A DNA stretch of 64,000 bases from Athripsodes cinereus. Lineage: Eukaryota > Arthropoda > Insecta > Trichoptera > Leptoceridae. Positions 1 through 12,143 of this stretch are shown piece after piece (the first letter of the stretch is position 1; every line of letters begins with the position of its first letter). The stretch covers positions 9,486,001 to 9,550,000 of the forward strand of contig OX388322.1 in the NCBI GenBank assembly GCA_947579605.1, written 5' to 3'. Below the pieces are notes generated by a model. The model saw only the letters and a list, made by a program, of their open reading frames with translations. It did no database searches and had not been told where the DNA came from. The position numbers and the translations under genes were made by a program.

Positions 1-748
1 GTAGTACTAATTGTCATAATATTATAATATGGATATATCGCAGTCTATTTTGTCAAAACTGATTCCCAAGTACATGTGTACGGTCGCAATCATATTTCAT
101 TTACATTTTTGATTCTCGATTTAATATTTTTTTGAACACTAAATCTGCCGTAAGATGGCAAAGTATGATATGTCAGTGTAAAATCCTATACACATATCAT
201 ATTTTGCCATCTTAAGGCAGAAATATTTTTCAATAAAACTTTAAAAATTGAAGAAATTTTTTTTTTATTATTTTTTACTACATTTTTACATATATAACTA
301 CCACATATTAAAAAATCACGACCATCCGGAAATTTTTTTTTTTTCAGGACTGTCTGGGTTAAGCGTATTATCCCAATAATTTTCATAAAATTTGTACCAC
401 AGGTAAAATTCCTCATATCTGATATAATTTTAATAAGCAAATTTAGTCATTAAAATCATCATTAGAGAAATGCATGGAAATTTCAGTTGTCTGGCTCGTG
501 ATGGTTTTTAGATAACCTCTGATCTACATCTGAATTAATTTTAATTTACTCCGTTAACATGTTCCGGGGTCACTAATTAACTGACAACACTAAAAATAAT
601 AATATTCAAACCAAATAAGTCAAGTCAAAGGGTAGACAGTGAATGAGATAATGTCACATCCGTCTGTTAGGGCCTGTCTGATGAATATATATGTATAGGA
701 ACATAAATAAATGTTTATCTAATAAATGGCTTTGTGTAAATTAATATA
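1..748. other. AT-rich non-coding DNA
   Basis: No gene is recognisable. Homopolymer runs and a hairpin at 145-220 (listed separately) are the only structure. The one 84-codon open frame on the minus strand is low complexity and resembles no family. Confidence 0.6.
145..220. repeat. Imperfect hairpin, arms about 29 nt
   Basis: The left arm begins CTGCCGTAAGATGGCAAAG and the right arm ends TTTGCCATCTTAAGGCAG. They are complementary over about 29 nt with two mismatches, around a loop of about 17 nt. It could be a tiny MITE or a structured transcript. No target duplication was seen. Confidence 0.6.
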
Positions 749-1307
749 CAGTGAAACCTCTATCTATCGTTTTTGAAGGGACCTATTGAAATAAACTATG
801 GATGCGGGAAAACAATGAATGCGGGAGTATAGAAAAAATCACATTAATATGTATTTTAATGTAAAATATGTAGTTACATACGAGTATATAGGTTTTATAA
901 AAATTAAACATGTTTCAAAAGTTATAAATCAATTTGTTGAAATAAAAAATAAAGCAACAAAATAAAAAAGAAAGCTGCATGGAGAGCAAAAACATACTTT
1001 ATACTTATGTAATCTTTCATCGTCATTTGCTTTTTTGCTTTTTTATTGTACCTACTGACGTACTATCATAAAAGACAGCCGACAGAATCAACAAATTGTT
1101 CTTTCTTTCTCGCTCACTCTCCAATGTTTTTATACATATATATGATTTTTTGTGTAATTTAAACGGTCAATGCGATAAAATCATATAGAGAAACGATGGA
1201 TGCGATATATTTTTACGTGTTTTGTATGAAACTAATTCGGAACTATAAAAAAAACGACAAATACGGGAAAACAATTATTCGAGGAACGATAGATAGAGGT
1301 TTCACTG
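749..1307. mobile_element. TA-flanked MITE (mariner/Tc1-like), 559 bp
   Basis: The ends are perfect inverted repeats: CAGTGAAACCTCTATCTATCG at the left and its complement at the right, each next to a TA dinucleotide (747-748 and 1308-1309). This is the layout of Tc1/mariner-type MITEs. The interior holds repeated AATGCGGGA/GATGCGGGA words and no transposase frame. The open frames crossing its right end are incidental. Confidence 0.8.
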
Positions 1308-1317
1308 TATGTCAGAA

Positions 1318-1640
1318 AGTAGCTAACTATACTGTAACAACATTTCCCACAAATGGGGTAGCCAGCGGACTTACTCTTCATGAGATTTAAATACAGTTCG
1401 CCTTCTATGTGTAAGTAAAAAATTAAGACATACAGGATGGATGACATAGCTCACCACTGAATTGAAGATGTTAAATTTCTTATTGGTACTGTTTACTCTT
1501 TTTTTCTGAAAACTAACAGAAAAGAATGTGAGACTTATTCCTTGCCAGGGACTCCACAGACACACATAGTATCTATAGTCATTTATGTCTTGTTCTTGTT
1601 TCAGATACATGGAAGTCCTTAAACTCCTGCAATAGTCAGG
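1318..1640. repeat. Dispersed module family, copy A
   Basis: The order is a segment like 'ccacaaatggggtagccagcggac', about 60 bp of spacer, then 'caggatggatgacatagctcaccactgaa', a 'gaagatgttaaat' word and a 'tgccagggactc' tail. The same ordered words recur at about 18930, 34955, 37978, 52540, 58280, 59030, 59140 and 60610. The repeat class is unknown to me; no terminal repeats or coding frame are visible. Confidence 0.55.
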
Positions 1641-1893
1641 CGGTCGGTGAATCTCCTATAATATTTTTTATCTCCTTTTTAGGTTATTTATGTTTATATG
1701 CTTGGATGACATAACATAAACAACCTAATTTTCCATATTTAATTGTGTAACTTTATCAAAAAAAGCAGGATAATGATATTCCGAATAATTTATTTTTATT
1801 TTAAGATTAGTCACTTGTAAACCGATAGATGCCCTCCCTATAAACATGGAATACAATAGAAGTTTGGCATTTGTGAATGCAAATCATATAAAA

Positions 1894-2228
1894 CAGTGGT
1901 CCACGACCCCCAAACCAAGTGGTACTGAGCCGTGGAAGGAACATGAAGATCAGTCCTTTTCTTATATGTTCTCCTTTTCGATATTTAAAACCAAGTGAAG
2001 CAAATTTGTGAAATATTTTTAAATAAAGCTGGGGAGACCATGAAATATGTCAAATTCTTACACCTTTGCGAAAATCTGGCAACGGTGGGTGTAGACATTT
2101 AGGTCAAACCTCAAATTATGAAACCTAAAAAAGTTCCTTGTTTTAATTTTTTCACTCTAAAAAATCAAACTTTCTCCCTCAGAGGACCATGGTAAAATTA
2201 TCATTAATAAAAAAATTCGGGACCACTA
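1894..2228. mobile_element. Possible hAT-like MITE
   Basis: It begins CAGTGGTCCACGACCCCC and ends CGGGACCACTA, the near-complement expected of hAT-type ends. No matching 8-bp target duplication is visible, so the borders are tentative. Confidence 0.4.
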
Positions 2229-3433
2229 ATGATGATGTTGGATGATTTGTTTCTTAGGATCCATTTTACGATTCTTCTACCATCTCAAGGGCACAATGGT
2301 GAAATGGACAGTTTTGCATCCTAGACACAATTTGAATGTGATTCTGTCCCCAATTCGCAGTTAGTGCAGTTTTCTCAGCAATGGTGATATCAAGAACTAG
2401 TTCTTCATTACAAAAGGGGAGAGGAGAGGGGTACTATAAAGTATCTTTGTAACTTACAACAAAATTTCACATATAATCGTTTTGTGTAGCATATTATTTA
2501 AGATATTTTGCCAAAATTTCTCATGTGCCCATAAAACTCCTTGTATGTTATCACATTAATTTGTGCAACAAATTGCAGATAAGGGGAAAAAATGTAAATG
2601 CGAAAATTACTATTTAGGATAGGTGACATACCTCATTGCTGAATTAAGGATGTAAAATGTACTATAGATGTAATTTTATGAATAGGTACCTGCCATTAAC
2701 ACATTAACTTAAAAGATTGACTAGAGATACGATGACAGATTGAGATTCCACAATCCTTAACTGCATGAATCAAAAAGTTAAATACACGCTAATTTGCATA
2801 TCTGATAAACAAACTGAAATGATAATGATAATAAACTAGACAATTTACTTAAGATGGGCCGATTTGTGGAAAAACCAAAAACCATGGCAAGGGCTCATTC
2901 AAGAATCATAACAACTCCTGAACAATAGGTTCTTTGACTATGCCTTAAGCACATCCAGTCTCCAGAACTCGCAAATCATAGGGGATTTTGTTCCACAGCA
3001 ACGGACCATGCAGTAGGCAAGATCAACATAGTTAACGAGACCCCCTCTATGGTCTTATTTGTGTGACATTACATTATCATGTAAAGTACACATGACCTGA
3101 AGACTCAAATTAATTAACATTACATAACAGAGATAATAAAAAAAACCTAACTAATTACATCTTATAAATAACATTTTATTTGTGCAAAATTAATATCTAA
3201 CCAATACTAGTTAAAAACACACAAGTGCTTTATAAATAAATATATGTAATGATAAGAGAGATAGATCAATTTTTTCATTTTAATTTTTTTATATGCTTGT
3301 CACGTGAAAGTGACGACCGCCTAAAGTGTGACAATTAGAGCCTAAATTGAAAGTACGAAAGTCTATTATTATTATTTTGAAGCTATCAAGCAGGCAGCTA
3401 GGGCTGATGCGCTTGATATCCACACTATTGATG
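2229..3433. other. Intergenic, AT-rich
   Basis: No coding exon was recognised. A short fragment of the dispersed module family (GGTGACATACCTCATTGCTG) lies at about 2620-2660. Nothing else could be assigned. Confidence 0.5.
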
Positions 3434-3566
3434 TCACTGTACACTGTCAAGCCCGTTCTTAAAGAAATTAGTGTTCCTTGCAACAACCAATGTAGCAGGT
3501 AACCTATTCCACTCTTCCACAACTCGGTTTACGAGGAAATGTCTTCGAGGGTTCTGAGTGAATCTA
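3434..3566 (-). pseudogene. Non-LTR retrotransposon ORF2 C-terminus (CR1-like)
   Basis: Read on the minus strand, about 43 codons give RRHFLVNRVVEEWNRLPATL followed by VVARNTNFFKNGLDSVQ and a stop. This is the hallmark end of CR1/L2/Jockey-type reverse transcriptase ORFs (RVVxxWNxLPxxVVxAxxxxxFKxxLD). The upstream ORF is missing, so it is a 5'-truncated dead copy. A related 3'-UTR scrap (ATCAAGC...CAGCTTGATATC) appears at about 10484-10530. Confidence 0.75.
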
Positions 3567-4359
3567 TCTTATCTAGAAACTGTGGATCAAACGTCCGGGG
3601 CTCTGGTGTTAGATCAATGATTCATTGTTATTTCTTTCTATCTAGTCCTGAGAGAGAAGGAATAATAATTGTTAGATTAGTATAACCAACTGTATACAAT
3701 AACACATTAACCTTGACATAACATTCAGTTATAATAATAATAAAGTGATTATACAATAACAATATAATATAATATATTATAGTGATGTATCTATACAAAT
3801 TATATATTTGTATTTCAGAGCCAAACTATACTAAGTACTGTCAAACTACGTTGAATTTTAGTTAAAGTGACTTATGAACATTGTGTTGTAGTCCTCGCTA
3901 TGCTCTTTTTGATGACATATTATTCACTTAGGTTGAATAATAATATTAACAATAGACAATCTATTTAGCGCTGTTTTGTAATACAAACCGCCACCGCAAT
4001 TGCGCATTAGAGTTTCTTTTTTCTCTTTTATTTATTGTTATCTCCCAACTTTAATACATTTTATTATTTTAATTTAAATATAAATATATCTTATAATAAC
4101 TATTATAAAATTTCGAGTGCACTTGTAACTGTCACAAATTTGATTAAATTTTTTAATCATTATATGTATGAGTTCCCATTGTAGGTATTATTTGTTACAA
4201 ATTTTATTCACTGATTCAAATATTTTTGTATTTGTAATTTTTAATTAGTTTGAAAATAATTTGACACCCAAAATACAATTACATTTATGAAACAATTGAA
4301 ACTGAAAACAATGTATTAAAATTTTGGTGTTTTGAATCTTTATAAGATAATATTTTTAG
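3567..4359. other. Intergenic, AT-rich
   Basis: Long A/T tracts with ATAAT/TATAT runs. I see no gene, RNA or bounded mobile element. Confidence 0.5.
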
Positions 4360-4530
4360 TTCGTCGGTAGCCTGGAGGTAGAGTCTCGGCCTCGTGAACA
4401 TGGGGTCCTTGGTTCGATCCCAGGTGTTGGCAAACTCCCCTTTCACGACACAAGCTTTTAGCTTACTGTGAAAGGTGTATAAGGTTGTATTTGGGTTTAC
4501 AACAAAAACCCAGATATATCTTTTTTTTTC
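4360..4530 (+). mobile_element. tRNA-derived SINE, copy 1
   Basis: The 5' part is tRNA-like, with an A-box-like GTAGCCTGGAGGTAGAG and a B box GGTTCGATCCC. It is followed by a family-specific body (CACGACACAAGCTTTTAGC, GTGAAAGGTGTATAAGG) and an A/T-rich tail ending in a T run. A full second copy lies at 56199-56373 in the same orientation and a 3' fragment at 38563-38650, which confirms a mobile family. The SINE would be transcribed by RNA polymerase III and copied by a partner LINE. Confidence 0.85.
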
Positions 4531-5224
4531 AATAATTTAAAAACGAGATGTCAGAGGTTTCAGGTAGCTACTACAAGTGCCATACACTGACGAAGCTGCA
4601 TTATATTTTGTAATGCTGTTTTCTCTTTAGCTATTTATTTATTTATTTCATTTACAAAACAGTTTTTAAAAGATAAGTCACAAAAAATCTACCTAACTGG
4701 GCATGAGCCCGTACCAAGGTAGACTGAGCCAGTTTTCACCTTACGTTGTCTCAGCGCTCAATTTTCTTTATTTCAGTTACTAAGGTTATTTTCCCTACTT
4801 TATTTAATCATAACATAACACACACGCTCACACACGCACACATACATCTGCACACACAAACACACTCATCCACATACACATCCACTCACACTTTGATGAA
4901 TGAATGAATTTTCATAGAATGTAACAATAAAATTTCATAGAAAAAATTATGAGTATTAAAAAGTAACCCAATACCATTTTCAATTAATATTATAGTAGCA
5001 ATCATCAGTGATCAATTTAGACAGCTATTTCATATTAATAAATATATAAAAAGCAAATATTGAAAAAGCTTATGGTCATACTGAAAAATGATATCTCGTA
5101 ACATAGTGTAGTTTCAGTTTGATATACAGATATGTACACATTATTTTACGGATCAACGAGAAGAGAATGCTACATGTTGCTATGTCTTATCTAACTCTCT
5201 CACGACACTCTATATAACTTGTCT
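4531..5224. other. Intergenic with CA-rich microsatellite
   Basis: About 4816-4892 is a degenerate (CA)n run with CACACACGCTC and CACATACATC interruptions. The rest is AT-rich without recognisable coding potential. Confidence 0.55.
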
Positions 5225-5403
5225 GGCGTTGTTAAGTCAAAGAAACTCCTCTAGCCCTAAATATCTTATGAAGTGCAGGATTTTGAGGGAATCAAGAGTG
5301 GGAATGACTCAACCTCTACCCAACCTTAATCCAATGCTTAGATTCTTGTGAATCCCACCGCATCCGAGCTTATCAAGAAGGGCTGAGGAGTATCTGCTTC
5401 CTG
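5225..5403 (-). pseudogene. Non-LTR RT C-terminal scrap next to satellite
   Basis: The sequence parallels 26975-27235 (CCTAAATATCTTATGAAGTG...CAGGATTTTGAGGG, CTCTACCCA, ATTCTTGTGAATCCCACCGCAT). There the minus-strand reading is the RNase-H-distal tail of an R1/Jockey-like LINE. This copy is frameshifted and stops exactly where the 67-bp tandem array begins. Confidence 0.6.
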
Positions 5404-8400
5404 TCCTAATTTATATATGAAGATGCTCTCTGAGCATGCAGTAAAATCTACATGTGGCATTTCCATCAAGTCCTAATTTATATATGAAGGTGCTCTCTGA
5501 GCATGCAGTAAAATCTACATGTGGCATTTCCATCAAGTCCTAATTTATATATGAAGGTGCTCTCTGAGCATGCAGTAAAATCTACATGTGGCATTTCCAT
5601 CAAGTCCTAATTTATATATGAAGGTGCTCTCTGAGCATGCAGTAAAATCTACATGTGGCATTTCCATCAAGTCCTAATTTATATATGAAGGTGCTCTCTG
5701 AGCATGCAGTAAAATCTACATGTGGCATTTCCATCAAGTCCTAATTTATATATGAAGGTGCTCTCTGAGCATGCAGTAAAATCTACATGTGGCATTTCCA
5801 TCAAGTCCTAATTTATATATGAAGGTGCTCTCTGAGCATGCAGTAAAATCTACATGTGGCATTTCCATCAAGTCCTAATTTATATATGAAGGTGCTCTCT
5901 GAGCATGCAGTAAAATCTACATGTGGCATTTCCATCAAGTCCTAATTTATATATGAAGGTGCTCTCTGAGCATGCAGTAAAATCTACATGTGGCATTTCC
6001 ATCAAGTCCTAATTTATATATGAAGGTGCTCTCTGAGCATGCAGTAAAATCTACATGTGGCATTTCCATCAAGTCCTAATTTATATATGAAGGTGCTCTC
6101 TGAGCATGCAGTAAAATCTACATGTGGCATTTCCATCAAGTCCTAATTTATATATGAAGGTGCTCTCTGAGCATGCAGTAAAATCTACATGTGGCATTTC
6201 CATCAAGTCCTAATTTATATATGAAGGTGCTCTCTGAGCATGCAGTAAAATCTACATGTGGCATTTCCATCAAGTCCTAATTTATATATGAAGGTGCTCT
6301 CTGAGCATGCAGTAAAATCTACATGTGGCATTTCCATCAAGTCCTAATTTATATATGAAGGTGCTCTCTGAGCATGCAGTAAAATCTACATGTGGCATTT
6401 CCATCAAGTCCTAATTTATATATGAAGGTGCTCTCTGAGCATGCAGTAAAATCTACATGTGGCATTTCCATCAAGTCCTAATTTATATATGAAGGTGCTC
6501 TCTGAGCATGCAGTAAAATCTACATGTGGCATTTCCATCAAGTCCTAATTTATATATGAAGGTGCTCTCTGAGCATGCAGTAAAATCTACATGTGGCATT
6601 TCCATCAAGTCCTAATTTATATATGAAGGTGCTCTCTGAGCATGCAGTAAAATCTACATGTGGCATTTCCATCAAGTCCTAATTTATATATGAAGGTGCT
6701 CTCTGAGCATGCAGTAAAATCTACATGTGGCATTTCCATCAAGTCCTAATTTATATATGAAGGTGCTCTCTGAGCATGCAGTAAAATCTACATGTGGCAT
6801 TTCCATCAAGTCCTAATTTATATATGAAGGTGCTCTCTGAGCATGCAGTAAAATCTACATGTGGCATTTCCATCAAGTCCTAATTTATATATGAAGGTGC
6901 TCTCTGAGCATGCAGTAAAATCTACATGTGGCATTTCCATCAAGTCCTAATTTATATATGAAGGTGCTCTCTGAGCATGCAGTAAAATCTACATGTGGCA
7001 TTTCCATCAAGTCCTAATTTATATATGAAGGTGCTCTCTGAGCATGCAGTAAAATCTACATGTGGCATTTCCATCAAGTCCTAATTTATATATGAAGGTG
7101 CTCTCTGAGCATGCAGTAAAATCTACATGTGGCATTTCCATCAAGTCCTAATTTATATATGAAGGTGCTCTCTGAGCATGCAGTAAAATCTACATGTGGC
7201 ATTTCCATCAAGTCCTAATTTATATATGAAGGTGCTCTCTGAGCATGCAGTAAAATCTACATGTGGCATTTCCATCAAGTCCTAATTTATATATGAAGGT
7301 GCTCTCTGAGCATGCAGTAAAATCTACATGTGGCATTTCCATCAAGTCCTAATTTATATATGAAGGTGCTCTCTGAGCATGCAGTAAAATCTACATGTGG
7401 CATTTCCATCAAGTCCTAATTTATATATGAAGGTGCTCTCTGAGCATGCAGTAAAATCTACATGTGGCATTTCCATCAAGTCCTAATTTATATATGAAGG
7501 TGCTCTCTGAGCATGCAGTAAAATCTACATGTGGCATTTCCATCAAGTCCTAATTTATATATGAAGGTGCTCTCTGAGCATGCAGTAAAATCTACATGTG
7601 GCATTTCCATCAAGTCCTAATTTATATATGAAGGTGCTCTCTGAGCATGCAGTAAAATCTACATGTGGCATTTCCATCAAGTCCTAATTTATATATGAAG
7701 GTGCTCTCTGAGCATGCAGTAAAATCTACATGTGGCATTTCCATCAAGTCCTAATTTATATATGAAGGTGCTCTCTGAGCATGCAGTAAAATCTACATGT
7801 GGCATTTCCATCAAGTCCTAATTTATATATGAAGGTGCTCTCTGAGCATGCAGTAAAATCTACATGTGGCATTTCCATCAAGTCCTAATTTATATATGAA
7901 GGTGCTCTCTGAGCATGCAGTAAAATCTACATGTGGCATTTCCATCAAGTCCTAATTTATATATGAAGGTGCTCTCTGAGCATGCAGTAAAATCTACATG
8001 TGGCATTTCCATCAAGTCCTAATTTATATATGAAGGTGCTCTCTGAGCATGCAGTAAAATCTACATGTGGCATTTCCATCAAGTCCTAATTTATATATGA
8101 AGGTGCTCTCTGAGCATGCAGTAAAATCTACATGTGGCATTTCCATCAAGTCCTAATTTATATATGAAGGTGCTCTCTGAGCATGCAGTAAAATCTACAT
8201 GTGGCATTTCCATCAAGTCCTAATTTATATATGAAGGTGCTCTCTGAGCATGCAGTAAAATCTACATGTGGCATTTCCATCAAGTCCTAATTTATATATG
8301 AAGGTGCTCTCTGAGCATGCAGTAAAATCTACATGTGGCATTTCCATCAAGTCCTAATTTATATATGAAGGTGCTCTCTGAGCATGCAGTAAAATCTACA

Positions 8401-10204
8401 TGTGGCATTTCCATCAAGTCCTAATTTATATATGAAGGTGCTCTCTGAGCATGCAGTAAAATCTACATGTGGCATTTCCATCAAGTCCTAATTTATATAT
8501 GAAGGTGCTCTCTGAGCATGCAGTAAAATCTACATGTGGCATTTCCATCAAGTCCTAATTTATATATGAAGGTGCTCTCTGAGCATGCAGTAAAATCTAC
8601 ATGTGGCATTTCCATCAAGTCCTAATTTATATATGAAGGTGCTCTCTGAGCATGCAGTAAAATCTACATGTGGCATTTCCATCAAGTCCTAATTTATATA
8701 TGAAGGTGCTCTCTGAGCATGCAGTAAAATCTACATGTGGCATTTCCATCAAGTCCTAATTTATATATGAAGGTGCTCTCTGAGCATGCAGTAAAATCTA
8801 CATGTGGCATTTCCATCAAGTCCTAATTTATATATGAAGGTGCTCTCTGAGCATGCAGTAAAATCTACATGTGGCATTTCCATCAAGTCCTAATTTATAT
8901 ATGAAGGTGCTCTCTGAGCATGCAGTAAAATCTACATGTGGCATTTCCATCAAGTCCTAATTTATATATGAAGGTGCTCTCTGAGCATGCAGTAAAATCT
9001 ACATGTGGCATTTCCATCAAGTCCTAATTTATATATGAAGGTGCTCTCTGAGCATGCAGTAAAATCTACATGTGGCATTTCCATCAAGTCCTAATTTATA
9101 TATGAAGGTGCTCTCTGAGCATGCAGTAAAATCTACATGTGGCATTTCCATCAAGTCCTAATTTATATATGAAGGTGCTCTCTGAGCATGCAGTAAAATC
9201 TACATGTGGCATTTCCATCAAGTCCTAATTTATATATGAAGGTGCTCTCTGAGCATGCAGTAAAATCTACATGTGGCATTTCCATCAAGTCCTAATTTAT
9301 ATATGAAGGTGCTCTCTGAGCATGCAGTAAAATCTACATGTGGCATTTCCATCAAGTCCTAATTTATATATGAAGGTGCTCTCTGAGCATGCAGTAAAAT
9401 CTACATGTGGCATTTCCATCAAGTCCTAATTTATATATGAAGGTGCTCTCTGAGCATGCAGTAAAATCTACATGTGGCATTTCCATCAAGTCCTAATTTA
9501 TATATGAAGGTGCTCTCTGAGCATGCAGTAAAATCTACATGTGGCATTTCCATCAAGTCCTAATTTATATATGAAGGTGCTCTCTGAGCATGCAGTAAAA
9601 TCTACATGTGGCATTTCCATCAAGTCCTAATTTATATATGAAGGTGCTCTCTGAGCATGCAGTAAAATCTACATGTGGCATTTCCATCAAGTCCTAATTT
9701 ATATATGAAGGTGCTCTCTGAGCATGCAGTAAAATCTACATGTGGCATTTCCATCAAGTCCTAATTTATATATGAAGGTGCTCTCTGAGCATGCAGTAAA
9801 ATCTACATGTGGCATTTCCATCAAGTCCTAATTTATATATGAAGGTGCTCTCTGAGCATGCAGTAAAATCTACATGTGGCATTTCCATCAAGTCCTAATT
9901 TATATATGAAGGTGCTCTCTGAGCATGCAGTAAAATCTACATGTGGCATTTCCATCAAGTCCTAATTTATATATGAAGGTGCTCTCTGAGCATGCAGTAA
10001 AATCTACATGTGGCATTTCCATCAAGTCCTAATTTATATATGAAGGTGCTCTCTGAGCATGCAGTAAAATCTACATGTGGCATTTCCATCAAGTCCTAAT
10101 TTATATATGAAGGTGCTCTCTGAGCATGCAGTAAAATCTACATGTGGCATTTCCATCAAGTCCTAATTTATATATGAAGGTGCTCTCTGAGCATGCAGTA
10201 AAAT
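5404..10204. repeat. 67-bp tandem satellite, about 71.7 copies
   Basis: The unit begins TCCTAATTTATATATGAAGG, continues TGCTCTCTGAGCATGCAGTA and ends GGCATTTCCATCAAG; the spacing is exactly 67 bp from 5404 to 10161 (71 full units), then a 44-bp partial unit. The only variant I can see is GAAGATGC instead of GAAGGTGC in the first unit. Each unit contains a small inverted repeat (TGCTC-TCT-GAGCA) and the palindromes GCATGC and ACATGT. The unit has stops in frame, and 67 is not a multiple of three, so it is not coding. Such homogeneity means very recent amplification or gene conversion, or an assembly product. Confidence 0.97.
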
Positions 10205-10737
10205 TTTGGAAAGCTTGTTATAAAGCTTGTTTAAATGTTACTTTTAAAGGCCAGTTAATGAATTAATAAACAAATAAATTAACATATTAAACCAAACTAT
10301 TTTTTCTACTATCTTTAATTTATTTTCTTTTCCATTCTTCATAATTGATATTATAAATAAGCAAACAATAATTTCCTATAAATAATCTAAATCGTAACAA
10401 GTTGACTGCTGCATTGGCTTATGCAGAGAACACCAATTTATTCAAGAATGAGTTTGACAGTTTACAGTAACATCCATGTGTGGATATCAAGCACATCAGC
10501 TTCAAGCAGTCAGCTTGATATCAAATAACAATAAGAAGACGAAAGACATAAACAGGTAGGGAAAAACTGTCAAAATTTAAGCTTTTTTATTAGTCTTACA
10601 AACTTGTGTTTGATGTTATCTTAATAGTCTGTATGAACAAGTAAAAGCTTATACCATATAGGTATTCATGTAAATAAACAAAATAGACAAAATCAGTTCT
10701 AAATATAGTAGTAGTATAAATATGAAATATAATTTAC
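10205..10737. other. Segment between satellite and the TMEM68-like exon
   Basis: AT-rich, with a short CR1-like 3'-UTR scrap at about 10484-10530. If the exon at 10738-11066 belongs to an intact gene, this stretch and the satellite lie in its first intron. No further coding exon was recognised. Confidence 0.45.
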
Positions 10738-11066
10738 CTGTATAATTTAAATATGTGAAAGATGATGGCACTAATGTAGAAGAGCAAAACAATGATTGCT
10801 GGAAGCAGGAAGCTGATGAGGAGTGGCATCAGGAGCCAGGATAGCCACAGGGAGTAGTCCACGTCCACATACTCCACTGCAAGGAACAACAACAGCGGAT
10901 AAAATTCACTGCTCACATTCTTCAAAATATCAAATGCACTCGACAGCAAGCCCAGAACATTTGTCTTTACGTTTGAAACATCAAACAATTTAAAAGTGCG
11001 CGCAAAATTGTATAAAACCGGCGACCATTGATTCTTGCCAATATCGAAACGAAAGATTGTCTCCAT
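10738..11066 (-). CDS. TMEM68: First coding exon, TMEM68-like membrane acyltransferase
   Basis: The ATG at 11066 opens 109 codons that end at a good splice donor (CAG|GTAAAT, donor GT at 10737-10736). Residues 1-60 are soluble; about 65-110 hold a YSLWLSWLLMPLLI...LLPAIIVLLFYISAIIFHI hydrophobic stretch followed by basic FKLYR. This matches in spacing and pattern the N-terminal membrane segment of TMEM68, an ER acyltransferase of the PlsC/DGAT2 type that makes neutral lipid. The catalytic HxxxxD part would lie in later exons, which I could not find in the 10.7 kb to the left; they are probably beyond the window edge. The family call rests on the membrane segment alone and is moderate; the exon itself is well supported. 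Confidence 0.5.
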
Positions 11067-11881
11067 TTTTAAGATTATTATTAAAAAAAATCAAATTAAA
11101 TCACAATACAAAACAAAAACTCCAAGTACGAAAAAAAAGCTTTCAATTAAATAATCAAAGTATTTTTTAAATAGAAAATTTGTATTTGCTTGTATAATTA
11201 GTTTAAAATTTGTGGGACATCTAAAATGTTGACGTTATGCATTAAATTATTGAGAAAATAAAATAATAACAAGCAAATACTAAGATATTAACAATATGAA
11301 TGTGAGTATTAATTAGAAACAACGGTGGTAATGTCTAATCAGCCCAACTGTAATAATAATTATAATTAAAAGACAAAAATTAATTGAACACAGTTCGGTT
11401 ATCTTCAATAAATTATTGACTGTTAAAATGATGATGCTATTAAAATATGTATACCTAGCTATTTATTATTATTAGTATTGTTTAAACGAGTAAAATATTA
11501 CTTATATTGGGTGATTGGTATCAGCAAAAAATAAACAGAACACATACATAATATGTAGAGCTGCATAAAATTGATATAAAGTGCCAGAGACATCCACACA
11601 AGAGCTCAGGAATTGGTTTGCATCATCTGCATTATATTCAATTGTTGGAATAATTCTCTTAACTACCAGAACCAGCAAAAGAATAGTTTTTTACTGATGA
11701 TGATGGATGAATTGGCTTTGACATCATTTAACAAAAGCACTTCCACTCATAGATGCCTGCAAATACTGGAGTAGTATTCAATTCGTTTCTGAAGATAATT
11801 TGCTGATTCTTCATCATGTTTATTAGTTTCTTAATTTTACTTTCCAGATGTTACCCTTTTTTGAGTATTCCAACTAATATA
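11067..11881. other. Upstream flank of the TMEM68-like exon
   Basis: It should contain the 5' UTR and promoter of the minus-strand gene, but no TATA or initiator can be singled out from the A/T-rich sequence. No other gene was seen. Confidence 0.4.
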
Positions 11882-12143
11882 TTGTCGTTGCATATTCAAA
11901 AAGGGGTATGTGAGTTTATAAACGTTTTGACACTTCTAGAATAAACTGGTTATAATGACTACATAACCATTTTAGAAAGTGATTCTTATAGTCAAATATT
12001 AAAATTTAATACTTGAAGAATAATATACCATGTAAATAAAAAGTTCAAACAACAATTTTAATACCCTAATGAACAGTTTTTTAAGAGTAGGTATGCCTAA
12101 ATAAAAATGTTCGCACATACCTCTTTTTGAATATGCAACGACA
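11882..12143. mobile_element. MITE family TTGTCGTTGC, copy 1
   Basis: The ends are TTGTCGTTGCATATTCAAAA at the left and its near-complement CTTTTTGAATATGCAACGAC at the right. A homologous copy with the same interior (TTTTGACA.TTCTAGAATAAAC, AATAAAAAG) is at 18324-18583. No transposase frame. The superfamily is unclear. Confidence 0.8.

Noticed and set aside
5404..10204. CRISPR-like regular repeat
   Set aside because: The repeats follow one another without variable spacers and the sequence is clearly eukaryotic; it is a tandem satellite.
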